The notes below the pieces were generated by a model that was not told the origin of the DNA, made no database searches, and saw only the letters and a program-made list of their open reading frames with translations. Below, one piece after another: positions 22,750-33,598 of a stretch of 64,000 nt of DNA. The translations under genes and the position numbers were made by a program. Every line of letters starts with the position of its first letter. The first letter of the stretch is position 1. This stretch comes from Heloderma charlesbogerti (Eukaryota; Chordata; Lepidosauria; Squamata; Helodermatidae). The DNA lies in contig JANEZZ010000399.1 in NCBI GenBank assembly GCA_026122225.1, forward strand, positions 2,676,001 to 2,740,000, written 5' to 3'.

Positions 22750-24039
22750 CATAGCTAGATGCTGCCATCCACTCTCCAAGCGTCGCTCCAGCACCATGCA
22801 GGACTATGCAGCCTCTGCCACTGCTAAGGGATGCCTTTGGGCTCCTGGCCCTTGTTATGAATCAACAGCAGTAGATGAAAAATGCATTCAGCCACCCTTC
22901 CTGCAACACGACCCACCACTTATTGGTTCAAAATCTACCTGCTGGTTTGAATACTTTATGCCTCTGACTCAGTACATTGCACACACCATTTTTCCATTGC
23001 CCATGGGTCATGTCTCCATCCCACCTTCCCAGCCCCCATGTCCTGCTGCAAGATCGTACACTATATTTAGAATCATAGACTAAACGATTCTATGATTGGT
23101 CATTTTCGGGTTATTATACTCCCATCACTACTTCTACCACCTGATCAAAGACACTGGCAATGTATAAACAATCAGGTCACATGGTTAGCAATGTTTGTGC
23201 AGACACATTGTTGTTAGAGGTATACCAAGCCATGGTAAATGTGTTTTGGAATTCAGCCATGTCAAGATAATAAGAACAGATAAACTCAAGGAAATGGATT
23301 ATAAAATTTCAGGAATATATATATATATATATATATATAGTCTGCTGAAGACCTAACAGACCAAAGGAAGTATTCTCATTATATTTATTATTCAAGATGG
23401 ACCAACATCTGTTTCTAATTTGCACTGGTTATTGACACATCTGGCCACTTGGCCTCGGGAACTACAAGTTGCTGTTTGTGGCATTATTTTCTGAATCAAC
23501 TTTTCAGACCACCCGGAAAATAATACAGATGAGAAGGAGGTGATATTTGTAACAAGATTACCTTTTGGCATTGGCTAACAATTGTACTAATGGGGATTCT
23601 GTCATCTCGGGTGTTTATAAATTGCAGCGATATATTTCTTTGACACCTGCGGAGAGAATGAGGGTCTGTGGCCAAAGGATTTATTATTTGACAAAGATGA
23701 ATTGGAGTGGCTTGATAAAGACTTCAAGTAGATACTAGAAATCCAAGCGGTAGTTAAATATTTGGCTTAACAAGTCAAAGTCCCTTGGTTGAAATAGAAC
23801 CCAAGATAGATTGACTGCTGAGTATGCTCGTTAAAGAGGCTCTTTAGATTTGATACGGCATATTACCCATGAGTAAAATATTTTTCATAAAAATGAGTAT
23901 TGCTAGAGTTGAGCTGTGCGAGGGTTGAGCCAAAGCTATTCATGGTGGTTCTGGAATATTTTTGGCAGTGTCAAAGAAGCTGCCTCTTTTTTTGGCAATG
24001 CCTATGAAAATCTTTGCCCATTCATTTACATTGCCCTCA
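22750..24039. other. Repeat-poor block with candidate conserved element
   Basis: 23340-23930 shows no recognised transposon and has enhancer-like texture (cagcgatatatttctttgac, gcggtagttaaatatttg). 22785-23090 holds a 95-codon frame that I judge chance. An (AT)n run lies at 23313-23339. Confidence 0.35.
23313..23339. repeat. AT microsatellite
   Basis: About 13 uninterrupted AT units. Confidence 0.9.
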
Positions 24040-25245
24040 TCTCCTGCCTCTTGATTGGCTTTGTTTGTCCTTGGTGACATTCAGCTTTGATCCAGCTTTG
24101 TCACTGGAGGCCCAGGTGGCCTCAGCAGCACAGACTGCCTTTGCCGAGATTGGCTGGTGTACCAGCTATGGCCATTCCTCGGCAAAGATAGCCTAGGCAC
24201 TGTGACACATGGTCTGGTCACCTCTCGTTTGATTATTGTAATGCACTTTACATGGGCCTGCCTGTGAAGATGATCCAGAAATTACAAAATGGTGTAAATG
24301 CAGCTCTCAGGATGCTGATGGAAACAGCTGTCAAGGATCATAGAACACCAGTCCTGAAAGAGCTGCATTGGTTGCTTCTTTGTTTCCAGGCTGAATTCAA
24401 GGAACTAGTGTTGACTTACAAAGCCCTAAACCAGGGGTCCCCAATGCTGCCCAGAGGCCTCCAATGGTGCCCATGAAACTCTCCCCTCCTTGTCCCGTTC
24501 AAAAGTTTGTTTTTAATGTTAAAAAAACTTGAAAAAAGGTTCTCCTTTCTGTTCCTGAACCTGCCACTGATTAGCTGTTCAGCAGGCAAGAAGAGAAGGA
24601 AAGAGTTGCTTCTTGGGCCCACCCAATCTTCTTCCATCCACAGAGACTTTCCCCTTTGCTCTTTCTATCTCTCTTTTCCCAGGCTCTAGCCTTGCTTTTT
24701 CTTTCCACCCAACCTCTTTCCTTGCTGTTTCTTTCCCTTCCCCATCCCTAGCCTTCTTCTTTCTCTCCCTTGCTCGCCCCCTAGCCTTGCTCTTTCTCTC
24801 CCACTCACTCTTTTATCTTCCTGTTTCTCTCCACTCCCAGTCTCTATCTAGCCTTGCTTTTTCGCTCCCTAACCACCTCTTTACCTCGCTGTTTTTTCCT
24901 CCTCCTAACCTCTAGCCTTGTTCTTTCTCTCCCCTCTGTACCTTTGACTTGCTATCTCCCCCCACCACCAATTTGATTACCCAGGCCTCCACAACAGCTG
25001 TTATGGGGCTAGCCACATCTTCCATTTTGTGGTGGTGCCCACAACAGTTTATCAAAATCCAAAATGTGCCCATGGGTCCAAAAGGTTGGGGACCCCTGAC
25101 CTAAACAACTTGGTCCTCAGGTGTCTGAAGGAACGCTTCCCCCTGTATCAGCCTGCCCATGTCCTTGGGTCTGCAGGAGAGGCTGGTCTCGTTGTCTCAC
25201 TGCTGTGGGAAGTACACAAGATAGGGTCTTCTCCATGGTGAAGTT
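24040..25245 (+). pseudogene. L2-clade LINE, ORF2 C-terminal remnant
   Basis: In broken frames the plus strand encodes the region after the reverse transcriptase: LDPALSLEAQVAS near 24090, HGPACE (second frame) near 24250, and VLKELHWLLLCFQAEFKELV at 24350-24410, the counterpart of VLKELHWLPVVFRAKFKVLV in the 53.6-kb copy. It resumes after an inserted hAT element at 25107 (NNLVLRCLKERFP). Multiple stops and frameshifts show a long-dead 5'-truncated insertion. Confidence 0.8.
24432..25098 (+). mobile_element. hAT-like element with pyrimidine-rich core, complete
   Basis: It starts CAGGGGTCCCCAATG and ends GTTGGGGACCCCTG (inverted ends), flanked by ccctaaac and acctaaac (7 of 8). The core at 24640-24980 is a CT-rich array of TAGCCTTGCTCTTTCTCTCC-like units shared with 2795-3320. 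It interrupts the L2 remnant, so it is younger than that L2. Frames across the array are low-complexity. Confidence 0.85.
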
Positions 25246-25335
25246 AGCCTAGGTTTAGACAGTCTCAGCACATTTCAAATGCCACTTTCATTGATTGATA
25301 CAGTTATGTGTCACTTTGTTTCTTCGAGTTGTATC

Positions 25336-25718
25336 CAGCGGTGTAGTGGTAAATGTTGAAGTGCGGGCGCTCATCATGACAGTCCCCATAGCCACACTCA
25401 CAAGGGGAGGCCAAAAATTTAGGCAGCAGTGTCAATTCATGTCAACAAACACGTTTTCATCTCCACCAGGTCTTTCATAAAGCCAGTGGGCCTTAGTTGC
25501 CCATACAAGACCAAGCCATCCCAAAATACATCGCATTACAACAGGCAACAATATGTTGTTGCTGGGAATAGTAATTTCCCCAGAGCTACTGTGACAATTG
25601 CAGCTAAGCTCAGGGGGAACAAGTAATTCCAAGGGGGTGGTAGATGAGGTCAGCATCCCTGCTAAGAAAAAAGTGCCGGTGCGCCACCCCTGTGAGCCCT
25701 GGCTGCACTTCGGCACTG
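25336..25718. mobile_element. hAT-like element (CAGCGGTGTAG family), copy 2
   Basis: It starts CAGCGGTGTAGTGGTAAA and ends TTCGGCACTG, flanked by gttgtatc and gttgcatc (7 of 8). Its interior is the reverse complement of 9893-10267. Confidence 0.72.
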
Positions 25719-25726
25719 GTTGCATC

Positions 25727-26403
25727 CCACTTTTTGACCTAGCAAGGCCTGCAACTTGGTGCACAATAAAATTGACAAAGAGGGGAGGGTAGATTACAAA
25801 ACAACTGGAAATATCCCCACCAATTAGAATTGGAAATATAGATAAGAAGTGAAATTAGAATAGAATATGGAAGGAATAAGGAGACTGGCTCAATTGGCTA
25901 TCTCCAAACCCCCTGTAGAACAAGACAGTCTGAACTGTGGTTCTAAAGGTCAAACTATACATGACATGGTCCAAAAACATGGTGTACACTAGCTCCTGCC
26001 CCTATCTGCATCAAGATCATGGAGCAGGGGAAGATTTTTTGTTTAAAAAGCCCCCCGCCCCCCCAACCCCGGTGATCATTTCCCACCAAAATCTCACCTC
26101 CTCTAAGCTGCTACTTCCCCACTTTTAAGAAACACATATACTGAAAATCAAGTCAAATAGCAGCTTTTGGAAGGCAACAGTAGGTGAACAAACTACACGA
26201 GGATACTTTTAAAAAGACCCCCAAGCCCTGAACTAGGTTTGGTGTAGATTAACCCATCCAGCCACCCAGCATGGCCACTTTTTGTAAACCAAGAGATGTG
26301 GTCAGTGCAGGCATATTTTTGAACCATGTCCTTGAAAGTCACACCTCACTTGACCCTAGGTGTCTGAAGGTAACCCACCAAACAGGTCTCCTTCGGGCAG
26401 TAG
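25727..26403. other. Intergenic
   Basis: A C-rich patch at 26052-26070 in otherwise AT-rich sequence. Nothing recognised. Confidence 0.3.
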
Positions 26404-26503
26404 CCATTTCCAGTCTGGTGCCATCCAGATGTACTCCAACTCCCATCTTTCCCAGCCAAGAGTTGTAGCCCAACACACTTGGAGTGCAGTCAATTGGAGA
26501 AGG
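26404..26503. mobile_element. Short palindromic hAT-type MITE, diverged
   Basis: AGTCTGGTGCCATCCAGATG and the reverse-related cacacttggagtgcagtcaa/tggagaaggctg bracket a reduced core. Confidence 0.5.
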
Positions 26504-26649
26504 CTGCCCTAGGCAGTGGTTCTAAATGGCCGCCACCGCTCTGAAAGCCCGCTGCTCGGGAGCGACTGATTTGACCTCTGACCACAAACATGCAGAGCTT
26601 GAGACAAATCTTCACCCACTTGCGTTTGCCTGCCTCAGCTTCCCGGCAA

Positions 26650-27100
26650 TGGCTTATTTATTGATTTGTTTCAAAACTGTGTCCCACTTTCTCAAAATAA
26701 ACCCAATGCGTGGGATGGCTTTGCTCAGGTCATCAAGCCGGCAAGCAAGAAATGCCACTCCGGCAGATGACGTCATCAGCCACGCTCTGAAAAAAAGCAC
26801 GGACGCTGCATATCCCCTGCACCTCTGTTCCAGTCCGTCACTGGCACAATCGAAGAAAGCAATGCGGAGGTGACAGCAGGAGTAAGTGCGGGGGGGCGGG
26901 GGCGGGGGAGGGATGAGATTATTTTTATTTCTTTATTTTTTTCATTTCTATACCGCCCAGTAGTCAAAGCTGTCTGGGCGGTTCAAAGAATTTAAAACGA
27001 CAAGGTACAACATAAAACAAAAAATATGAACGCTTAAAATGACAATTTAAAAGTACAGCTAGAATAAACCTAACAGAGCAGAGATTTAAGATTACAGCTG
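26650..27100 (-). mobile_element. LINE 3'-end fragments, L2-like
   Basis: tttattgatttgtttcaaaa (26653) and catttctataccgcccagta (26942) are, on the minus strand, AT-rich LINE 3' ends with the GGGCGGTATAGAAATG motif common to squamate L2/CR1 tails. 26740-26880 between them is CpG-containing and unassigned; it includes a CRE-like TGACGTCA at 26768. Confidence 0.45.
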
Positions 27101-28141
27101 TGGCAGGGGTTCTTTCTGTTGAGGGCCACATTCTGTCAAGAAAAATCTGTCGGTGGGCACATGCTGGCGGTAGGCAGGCCAGAGCCAAAAGTGGGTAGGG
27201 CCAGCCACTTTTCTAGGTCTTTGTCCCACTGCCTTCTTTCTCCTTCCTTCTCTCTCTCCCTCTTACTCCTTGTCCAGGATGCTGCTGGGAATGGGACAGA
27301 TCGCTCTTGCCAGAGGTCTGAATCAATTACTTGCAGAGGGCTTTTGAAATTAGGCCGAGCCCCGCATGCCGCCTCAGACCTATGGTCTCAGGACTTGCTG
27401 CTTTGGCAATGAAACCTGCTTATCCTCTTGCAGAGCAGGGGGGCTGAGTCTCCAGAATTATCCCAGAGCAAGTCTCCCTGAAGAAGTCCTTTTGATTTTG
27501 TGGATTGATTGGTTACAAAGGCAGGATTCAATTTTTTGTTGTTGTTAAAAATGCATGGTATTTACACCTTTCCAAGAAAAATATTATGCTATTCATATTG
27601 TGTCATCCTGTTTCTCACCTTGAGATGTTGAGATAATGTTAGCTCTGCTTTTAAATAAAAACATGCCAGCTTGGACAGGCCGTGTCTTATTGTTTCAATT
27701 TTAGTGGAGGCTGGTATTGAATAATGCAACAGGGCAAACTTACACACATAACGAACAGGGAGAAATCTGGCTTTGGCATATGGAACACAGACGACACTTG
27801 ATCATTAAACAGCTGTGCTACATTGAAAGGAAATTATCCCATTTGCAGGCTGTGGAATAAACTTTTTGGCACTCAAACACATCTTAAAGACATCTGCATT
27901 TTTAAATACAGACCTCTTCATTAAATTCCCACAGTATAAAAACAATATCAGACTGGATTAGAAGAGAATACAGAACTACATGGCAACGTTCTCACAAACA
28001 AACCCTGGTTCAGAACCAGATCAAATTTATTTTCTCCTCAGCTGCTCTGGAAAGCGATAAAACAGAAATGAAAGAACAGCAACAGCAGCAGACAAAAGAG
28101 CTCAGCTTAATTCCATGATCTGAAATATATACAAGGAGCTG
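27101..28141. other. Intergenic; 27550-28110 candidate conserved element
   Basis: 27550-28110 is free of recognised repeats, AT-rich and non-repetitive (tttgcaggctgtggaataaa, cttcattaaattcccaca). 27430-27480 resembles 53103-53150, a scrap of the 1-kb repeat. Confidence 0.35.
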
Positions 28142-28243
28142 ACATGCTAAATCAGATCATTAGGCCATTGACCCCAGAACTCTCTACTCTGACCAGCAGA
28201 AGCTCTTCAAGGTCTTATGAAGAGATCTTTCTAGTCCTGATAT
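28142..28243 (-). mobile_element. tRNA-derived SINE fragment
   Basis: AACTCTCTACTCTGACCAGC and aagctcttcaaggtctta are the reverse complement of the SINE body and tail boundary at 46380-46420. It abuts the CR1 piece. Confidence 0.55.
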
Positions 28244-28365
28244 ATGAGAGCTATTACCTCCTGGAAGATGGACTGTTGGCAAGGGACGGGTTGCACCTCA
28301 CAAAAGCTGGGAAGAATGTGTTTGGCCACAGCATGAAGAACTTTATCAGGCAGGCTTTAAACTGA
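28244..28365 (+). pseudogene. CR1 ORF1 C-terminal end
   Basis: The stretch RDGLHLTKAGKNVFGH followed by FIRQALN and a stop is the conserved C-terminus of CR1 ORF1 proteins. ORF2 begins shortly after, as in intact CR1. Confidence 0.75.
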
Positions 28366-28494
28366 ATGCTATGGGGAAGGGAGACGTAAAGTTGGAGGTA
28401 ACAATGGACGAAGGATCATGTACTGCAACGGAGAGAACAGCTCTAATAGCACCCAATAATAGTCTTCATAAACATGTAGGAAGAAAGCCAGACA

Positions 28495-29142
28495 ATGAAG
28501 CACATGGTCTTCGATGTCTATATACTAATGCCCAGGGTATGGGAAACAAACAGAATGAACTTGATCTCTGATGACTTTATAGGTATCACTGAGACTTGGT
28601 GGGATGACTCTCATGACTGGAATACAGCAATTGAAGGATATAACTTGTTCATAAAGAACAGGAGAAACAGAAAGGGAGGTGGGGTTCCACTATATGTTAA
28701 AAATACATATCTCTGCACAGAAATACAGGAGGATGAGCTTGATAGCCCCATCAAGGGCATCTGGGTTAAAATAAATGGACCAAAGAATAAAAGGAACATG
28801 GTGGGTGGAGTCTACTACTGGCCACCCAATCAAGGAGAAGACGAGGATGAAACTTTTGAAAAGCAAATAGCCAATGTTTCAAGGAAGCATGATGTAGTAG
28901 TAATGGGGGACTTCAATTTCCCCGATATTTATTGGGAGACAAATTCTGCAAAACATGGCCCCTCCAGGAAATTCCTGACTTGTGTGGCAGATAACTTCCT
29001 CCTGCAGAAAGTAGAGGTAGGAACTAGAGGATCAGCTATCCTTGACTTGATCCTAACCAACAGAGATGACTTAGTGGGTAAAGTAGCAGTTACAGGAACT
29101 CTGGGGAAAACAACCACGTTATACTTGAGTTCATGGTTCTAA
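28495..29142 (+). pseudogene. CR1 ORF2 endonuclease domain
   Basis: This APE-type endonuclease nicks target DNA for retrotransposition. Visible motifs in order: [11 protein letters not shown] (in the overlapping frame, near 28520), [10 protein letters not shown] with the catalytic Glu at about residue 33 of the long frame, [14 protein letters not shown] near residue 140, and [11 protein letters not shown] near 180. The frame breaks at 28560 and again at about 29110, just before the expected SDH motif. The second break rejoins downstream coding in another frame. Confidence 0.85.
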
Positions 29143-29360
29143 AGGAAGCAAAAGCTGAATGTAGCCAAACCCGTACCCTGGATTTTAGGAAAGCTGATTT
29201 TAATAAACTCAGAACAATGATCAGTAAGGTCCCATGGCAAGCAACTCTAACGAGAAAAGGAGTCCAAGAAGGGTGGGAGTTTTAAAAAAAGGAAATTCTC
29301 AAGGCACAATTACGAACAATTCCAACAAGAAAAAAAGGAGGAAGACAACAGAACAAGCCA

Positions 29361-29740
29361 ATGTGGCTTCACAAAAAGCTAAGAGATGACCTGAAAACAA
29401 AAAAGTACATATATAGGAAGTGGAAAGAAGGCCAAGCAACAAAGGAAGAGTACAGGCAGGTAGCACAGAATTGCAGGGATGGCGTCAGGAAGGCTAAAGC
29501 TGAGAATGAGCTGAGGTTATCGAGGGATGCTAAAAGCAACAAAAAAGCTTTCTTCAGCTATGTGCATAGCAAAAGACATAGGAAAGAAATGGTGGTTCAC
29601 CTATTAAATAAGGATGGCAAAATGACAACAGATGACAAAGAAAAGGCAGAAGTCCTCAATTCCTACTTTGGCTTAGTCTTCTCCCCAAAGAGGGTCTATG
29701 ACCCGCCTAGCAAAGGTGAAGTACAGGCTGAAGGGGCAGG
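29361..29740 (+). pseudogene. CR1 ORF2 linker before the reverse transcriptase
   Basis: The frame (LRDDLKTKKYIYRKWKEGQ, then RDGVRKAKAENELRLSRD, KAFFSYVHSKRHRKE, KAEVLNSYFGLVFS) is the basic region that links endonuclease and reverse transcriptase in CR1. After about 29735 the translation runs into the hAT insertion and is meaningless. Confidence 0.8.
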
Positions 29741-30456
29741 ATTTCTGAAGGGGCAGAAATCCTCCGAACCCCCCCCCGCACCCCGCACCCCCCCCCCGGG
29801 ATGGGACGTACCTTCACCGAATGTCCCTCCCGGTGGCGGGTCCGGCCGGCGGTTCGGCAATTGCAAACGCCGCCGCCATTGCAATCAAAGAAAAAAAAAA
29901 CGCCCCCTGATAGGCTACATGAATCGTCACGTAGCCTATCACGGCTAGATTTGCAAAGTCAGCCGTGATAGGCTACGTCAATCGTCACATAGCCTATCAC
30001 GGGTGACTTAAAAAAAAAAAAAAAAGCACGTACGGATAATGGCGGCCCCCATAGGGAGCCGCCATTCCCATTCCTTATTTGGTGGCTGTAGTCTACATAA
30101 ATGGTTACGTAGACTACGGCGACCAAATAAGGAACGCGAATAGCGGCTCCCTATGGGGGCCGCCATTATCCGTACGCGCTTTTTTTTTTTTTTTTTTAAG
30201 TCACCCGTGATAGGCTACGTGACGATTGACGTAGCCTATCACGGCTGACTTTGCAAATCTAGCCGTGATAGGCTACGTGAATCGTCACGTAGCCTATCGG
30301 GGCGTTTAAAAAAAAAAAAAAACTTTCACGTTCGCGGCCGGGCGAGGCGGGAAGCCTCCTCCCCCCGGCCTGAACTTCGCGGGGGGAGCAGCGAAGCGCC
30401 TCCCCCCCACCGCAAACGTCCTTCGACGACAGGTAAGGGACTTTCGTCCACCCCTA
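29735..30456. mobile_element. Long foldback hAT element, copy 2 (left end missing)
   Basis: The right end ACTTTCGTCCACCCCTA matches the reverse complement of the 55549 end. The interior carries the ATGGCGGCCCCCATAGGGAG module and paired GTGATAGGCTACGT / ACGTAGCCTATCAC arms. The expected left terminus (TAGGGATGG and about 80 bp of hairpin) is absent, and CR1 sequence adjoins directly. To the right it abuts an inner part of the Tc1 left inverted repeat. Confidence 0.8.
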
Positions 30457-30588
30457 GACAAAAGTGGGGCACTAACCATTCAGGAAGGACAGCCAGTGGC
30501 ATACACACACACCCATCGTTGGTGGCTCATAAGTAATGGAACAAACCAACATCATTTCAAATTGAAGGATTGCCTTTAATACCTGGAT

Positions 30589-31389
30589 TAGGAGTGCTCG
30601 AAAGTCACTTACCTCGTCTTGCAGCTTGCTTCGCGGTGGGGGGGAGGCGCTTCGCTTCTCCCCCCGAAATTCAGGCCGGGGAGGAGGCGCCTCGCCTCGC
30701 CCAGCCGCGAAATAAAAAGTAAAAAAAAAACACGCCCCCGTGATAGGCTACATGACGATTTACGTAGCCTATCACTGCTAGATCTGCAAAGTCAGCTGTG
30801 ATAGGCTATGTTAATCATTGCGTAGCCTATCACGGGTGACTTAAAAAAAAAAAAAAGCATGTACGCAAATGGCGGCCCCCATAGGGAGCCGCCATTTGCG
30901 TTCCTTATTTGGTCGCTGTAGTCTACGTAAAGATTTACGTAGACTACAGCGACCAAATAAGGAACGCGAATGGCAGCTCCCTATGGGGGCCGCCATTAGC
31001 GTACGCGCTTTCCCCCCCCCCCCAAAGTCACCCATGATAGGCTACGTGACGATTTACGTAGCCTATCACGGCTGACTTTGCAAATCTAGCCGTGATAGGC
31101 TACGTAAATCGTCACGTAGCCTATCACGGGGGCGTTTTTTTTTTTAACTTTTCTTGGAATGGCGGTGGCAGCAGCCAGTCGAAAGACCAGCCACCGCCCC
31201 CGCCCCTGTCGAAGCCCTGCCGAACCACCGCTGGGACCCGCCGCCAGGAGCGACATTCGGGAAAGGTAAGTCCCATCCCGGGGGGGGGGCTGGGGGGCAG
31301 AGAATTTCTCCCCGAAACTATTTCGGGGGGCCGAATGCATTGGCACTCGGCCCCCCAAAGTTTCGGCGAGAAATACTCTGACACCCCTA
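30589..31389. mobile_element. Long foldback hAT element, copy 3, complete
   Basis: It starts TAGGAGTGCTCGAAAG and ends CTCTGACACCCCTA, with a perfect 8-bp duplication ACCTGGAT at 30581-30588 and 31390-31397. The 801 bp are almost wholly palindromic: four GTGATAGGCTACG-type arms, paired GGCGGCCCCCATAGGGAGCC modules, and a central hairpin around GTAGTCTACGTAAA near 30920. It is CpG-rich and has no transposase. It splits the Tc1 transposase at its last codons. Confidence 0.93.
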
Positions 31390-32402
31390 ACCTGGATGGA
31401 AATCCTTTGCAGTCAATGACTGCCTGAAGTCTGGAGCCCATGGACATGACCAAATGCTGAGTTTCTTCCCTTGAGATGCTTTGCCAGGCCTTTACTGCAG
31501 CTGCCTTCAGCTGCTGCTTGTTTGTGGGTCTTTCTGCCTTCAGTCTTCAGTAAGTGAAAAGCATGCTCTATTGGGTTGAGATCAGGTGACTGACTCGGCC
31601 ATTGGAGAACATTCCACTTCTTTGCCTGGAGAAACTCTTGGGCAACTTTTGTTGTAGGTTTTGGGTCATTATCCATCTGCAATATGAAGCAGTGTCCTAT
31701 CAGTTTGGCAGCATTCGGCTGAATCTGAGCAGAAAGTATAGCCCTATACACTTCAGAATTCATCCTGCTGCTTTTATCAATAAACACCAGTGACCCGGTT
31801 CCATTGGCAGCCATACATGCCCATGCCGTAACACTGCCTTCACCATGTTTGACAGATGATGTGGTACGCTTTGGATCATGAGCTGTTCCTTTCCTTCTCC
31901 ATACTTTTCTCTTCCCATCATTCTGGTACAAGTTAATCATGGTTTCATCAGTCCAAAGAATCTTATTCCAGAACTGGGCAGGCTTTTCTAGGTGTTTGCT
32001 GGCAAAGGCTAATCTGGCCTGTCTGTTCTTGAGAGTTACCAGTGGTTTGCACCTTGTTGTGAAGCCTCTGTATTTACATTCATAAAGCCGTCTCTTGACT
32101 GTAGATGTTGACAATGACATGCCTACCTCCTCAAGAGCATTCTTGACCTGGCTAGATGTTGTGAAAGGGTTCCTCTTCACCATGAGCAGAATTCTGCGGT
32201 CATCCACTTTAGTTGTCTTCCGTGGTCTTCCAGGCCTTTTGCTGTTGCTAAGCTTGCCAGTTAATTCCTTCTTTTTCTGGATGTTCCAAACTGTTGTGCT
32301 GGCCACTCCCAACGTTTTTGCTATCTCTCTGATGGGTTTATTTTGTTTCCTCAGCCTAATGATGGCCTCCTTCACTCGCATGGACACCTCTTTGGACCTC
32401 AT
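31390..32402 (-). pseudogene. Tc1 transposase, frameshifted and split
   Basis: This cut-and-paste transposase binds the inverted repeats and inserts at TA. From the ATG at 32402: paired helix-turn-helix DNA-binding region (residues 8-110), a GRPR AT-hook-like motif at 58-61, then the catalytic triad D152 (WTDET), D244 (LQMDND) and E279 (DLNPIEH), spaced 34 between the last two (DD34E). All three residues are present. A single-base frameshift near 31547 (after about residue 285) moves the true C-terminus (VMSMGSRLQAVIDCKGFPSR) into another frame. That tail is then cut by the hAT insertion two to three codons before the stop. It is inactive but well preserved, so probably not ancient. Confidence 0.93.
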
Positions 32403-32777
32403 GTTGGGAGTTCCAGTGAACAGCTACCAAATGCAAATGTAACACCTCCAGGCCTTTTATCAGAACCACCTCCAGGCTTTTTGTCTGCTTGATTGGTTAT
32501 GGGTCACCCAGGAAACAGGCCACACCTGGCCATGCAGCTGTTTGTCAGCCATTCGTTCCATTACTTATGAGACACCAACGATGGGGGTGTGTGCATGCCA
32601 CTGGCTGTCCTTCCTGAATGGTTAGTGCCCTACTCTTGTAAGCCCCTTGAATTACAGCTGAAAGTCCTGACTTCACTCCCATCTGTGTGTGTTTCCTTTC
32701 AACTTCAATGCGGGGGTGTACAGAGGCCAACTGCCAAAACAGTTATCCTTGTTCTAGTATTTCTGGCCCTGACTGTA

Positions 32778-33598
32778 TACTTACATGACAGTTTTTCTTG
32801 TTGTTGTTTTTAATATACTGATGGAATTGTACATTCAATGATGTCAGAAGCTTTCGTAAAGATTTGACGAAAATCTGCTTGTATTCATTGAAATTCTGTA
32901 GAATATTTATGGCTTCTTATGACTAACTCTTTTACATTTGTTTTGGGGACACAAGGTTGGCGATAAGATTAGAAATGCTACATCAACTTATGATGAGCAG
33001 GGAGACAGCTATTAACATGATTATTTTTTTCATCTGATAAAACCATGGGTGATTAACTTGGCTAAAAGAGATAAAGCCGATTAACTAGGCCTACCTGGAA
33101 TTTATTTTTTAAACGATTATTGCTTGGTAGTGTTCCTTAGATGTGAGAAAAATATCTGGTTCTCATGTAACAAGAAGCCTCTGTAGGTAGATTTCTGTGT
33201 GGGACTTCTTGTTGCAGTGCCAAATGCCATTTTGAAAATTCAAGCTGTGGTTCGGGGTGCACTGCAGCTTGTTGTGGCTTGCCACTGCTTGCAAACCCAA
33301 TGAGGATGGTTTGTTGGGGTGGTTAATAAGCCACCCACAACCCTAAAACAGGCCATGGATTCTGGGTGGCTTGTTAACTATCCAAGCAATCCACCCTCAC
33401 TTGGTTCCCACATAACGACAAGCTGTGTTATGTCCCCGCCACAGCTTGAATTGGCAAAATGCAAAATGGCAAAGCCCTGCAGGGAAATTCACCCAGGAGG
33501 GCTTGCCATTATGTGCAAACCAGGTCTTGGTGTGAAAAAAACTTTAAAGTGGTAATAAAACCTTCCTGCTTCATTTACAAGAAGGTAAATAAGAAAGT
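32778..33598. other. Repeat-poor intergenic block
   Basis: 32800-33170 is AT-rich, unique-looking and enhancer-like in texture (gattaacttggctaaaag, ataaagccgattaac). 33200-33560 contains repeated gtggcttgttaac-like phrases but nothing assignable. Confidence 0.3.

Larger units (their letters stand above)
28244..29734 (+). mobile_element. CR1 LINE fragment, ORF1 end to ORF2 linker
   Basis: In order: the ORF1 C-terminus (28244-28365), the ORF2 endonuclease (28495-29142), and the segment between endonuclease and reverse transcriptase (29361-29740). The reverse transcriptase itself is missing, because the copy is cut by the foldback hAT at about 29735. It is frameshifted in several places and inactive. 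Confidence 0.85.
30457..32775 (-). mobile_element. Tc1-like transposon, interrupted
   Basis: The right inverted repeat runs from about 32537 to 32775 and ends GGCCCTGACTG before a TA. The left one survives only from 30457 (GGGCACTAACCATTCAGG), which pairs with 32608-32640, so the outer left part is lost. The transposase lies between them on the minus strand. A foldback hAT (30589-31389) is inserted near the transposase stop. Confidence 0.9.

Noticed and set aside
24613..24915. A Leu/Ser/Phe-rich membrane-like protein
   Set aside because: It is the translation of a CT-rich tandem array.
26526..26873. A 115-codon plus-strand gene
   Set aside because: It overlaps a LINE-like 3' end and is of mixed, non-protein-like composition; no splice or start context.
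31413..32402. An active Tc1 transposase
   Set aside because: Although D152, D244 and E279 remain, the frame shifts near 31547 and the tail is interrupted by a hAT insertion.
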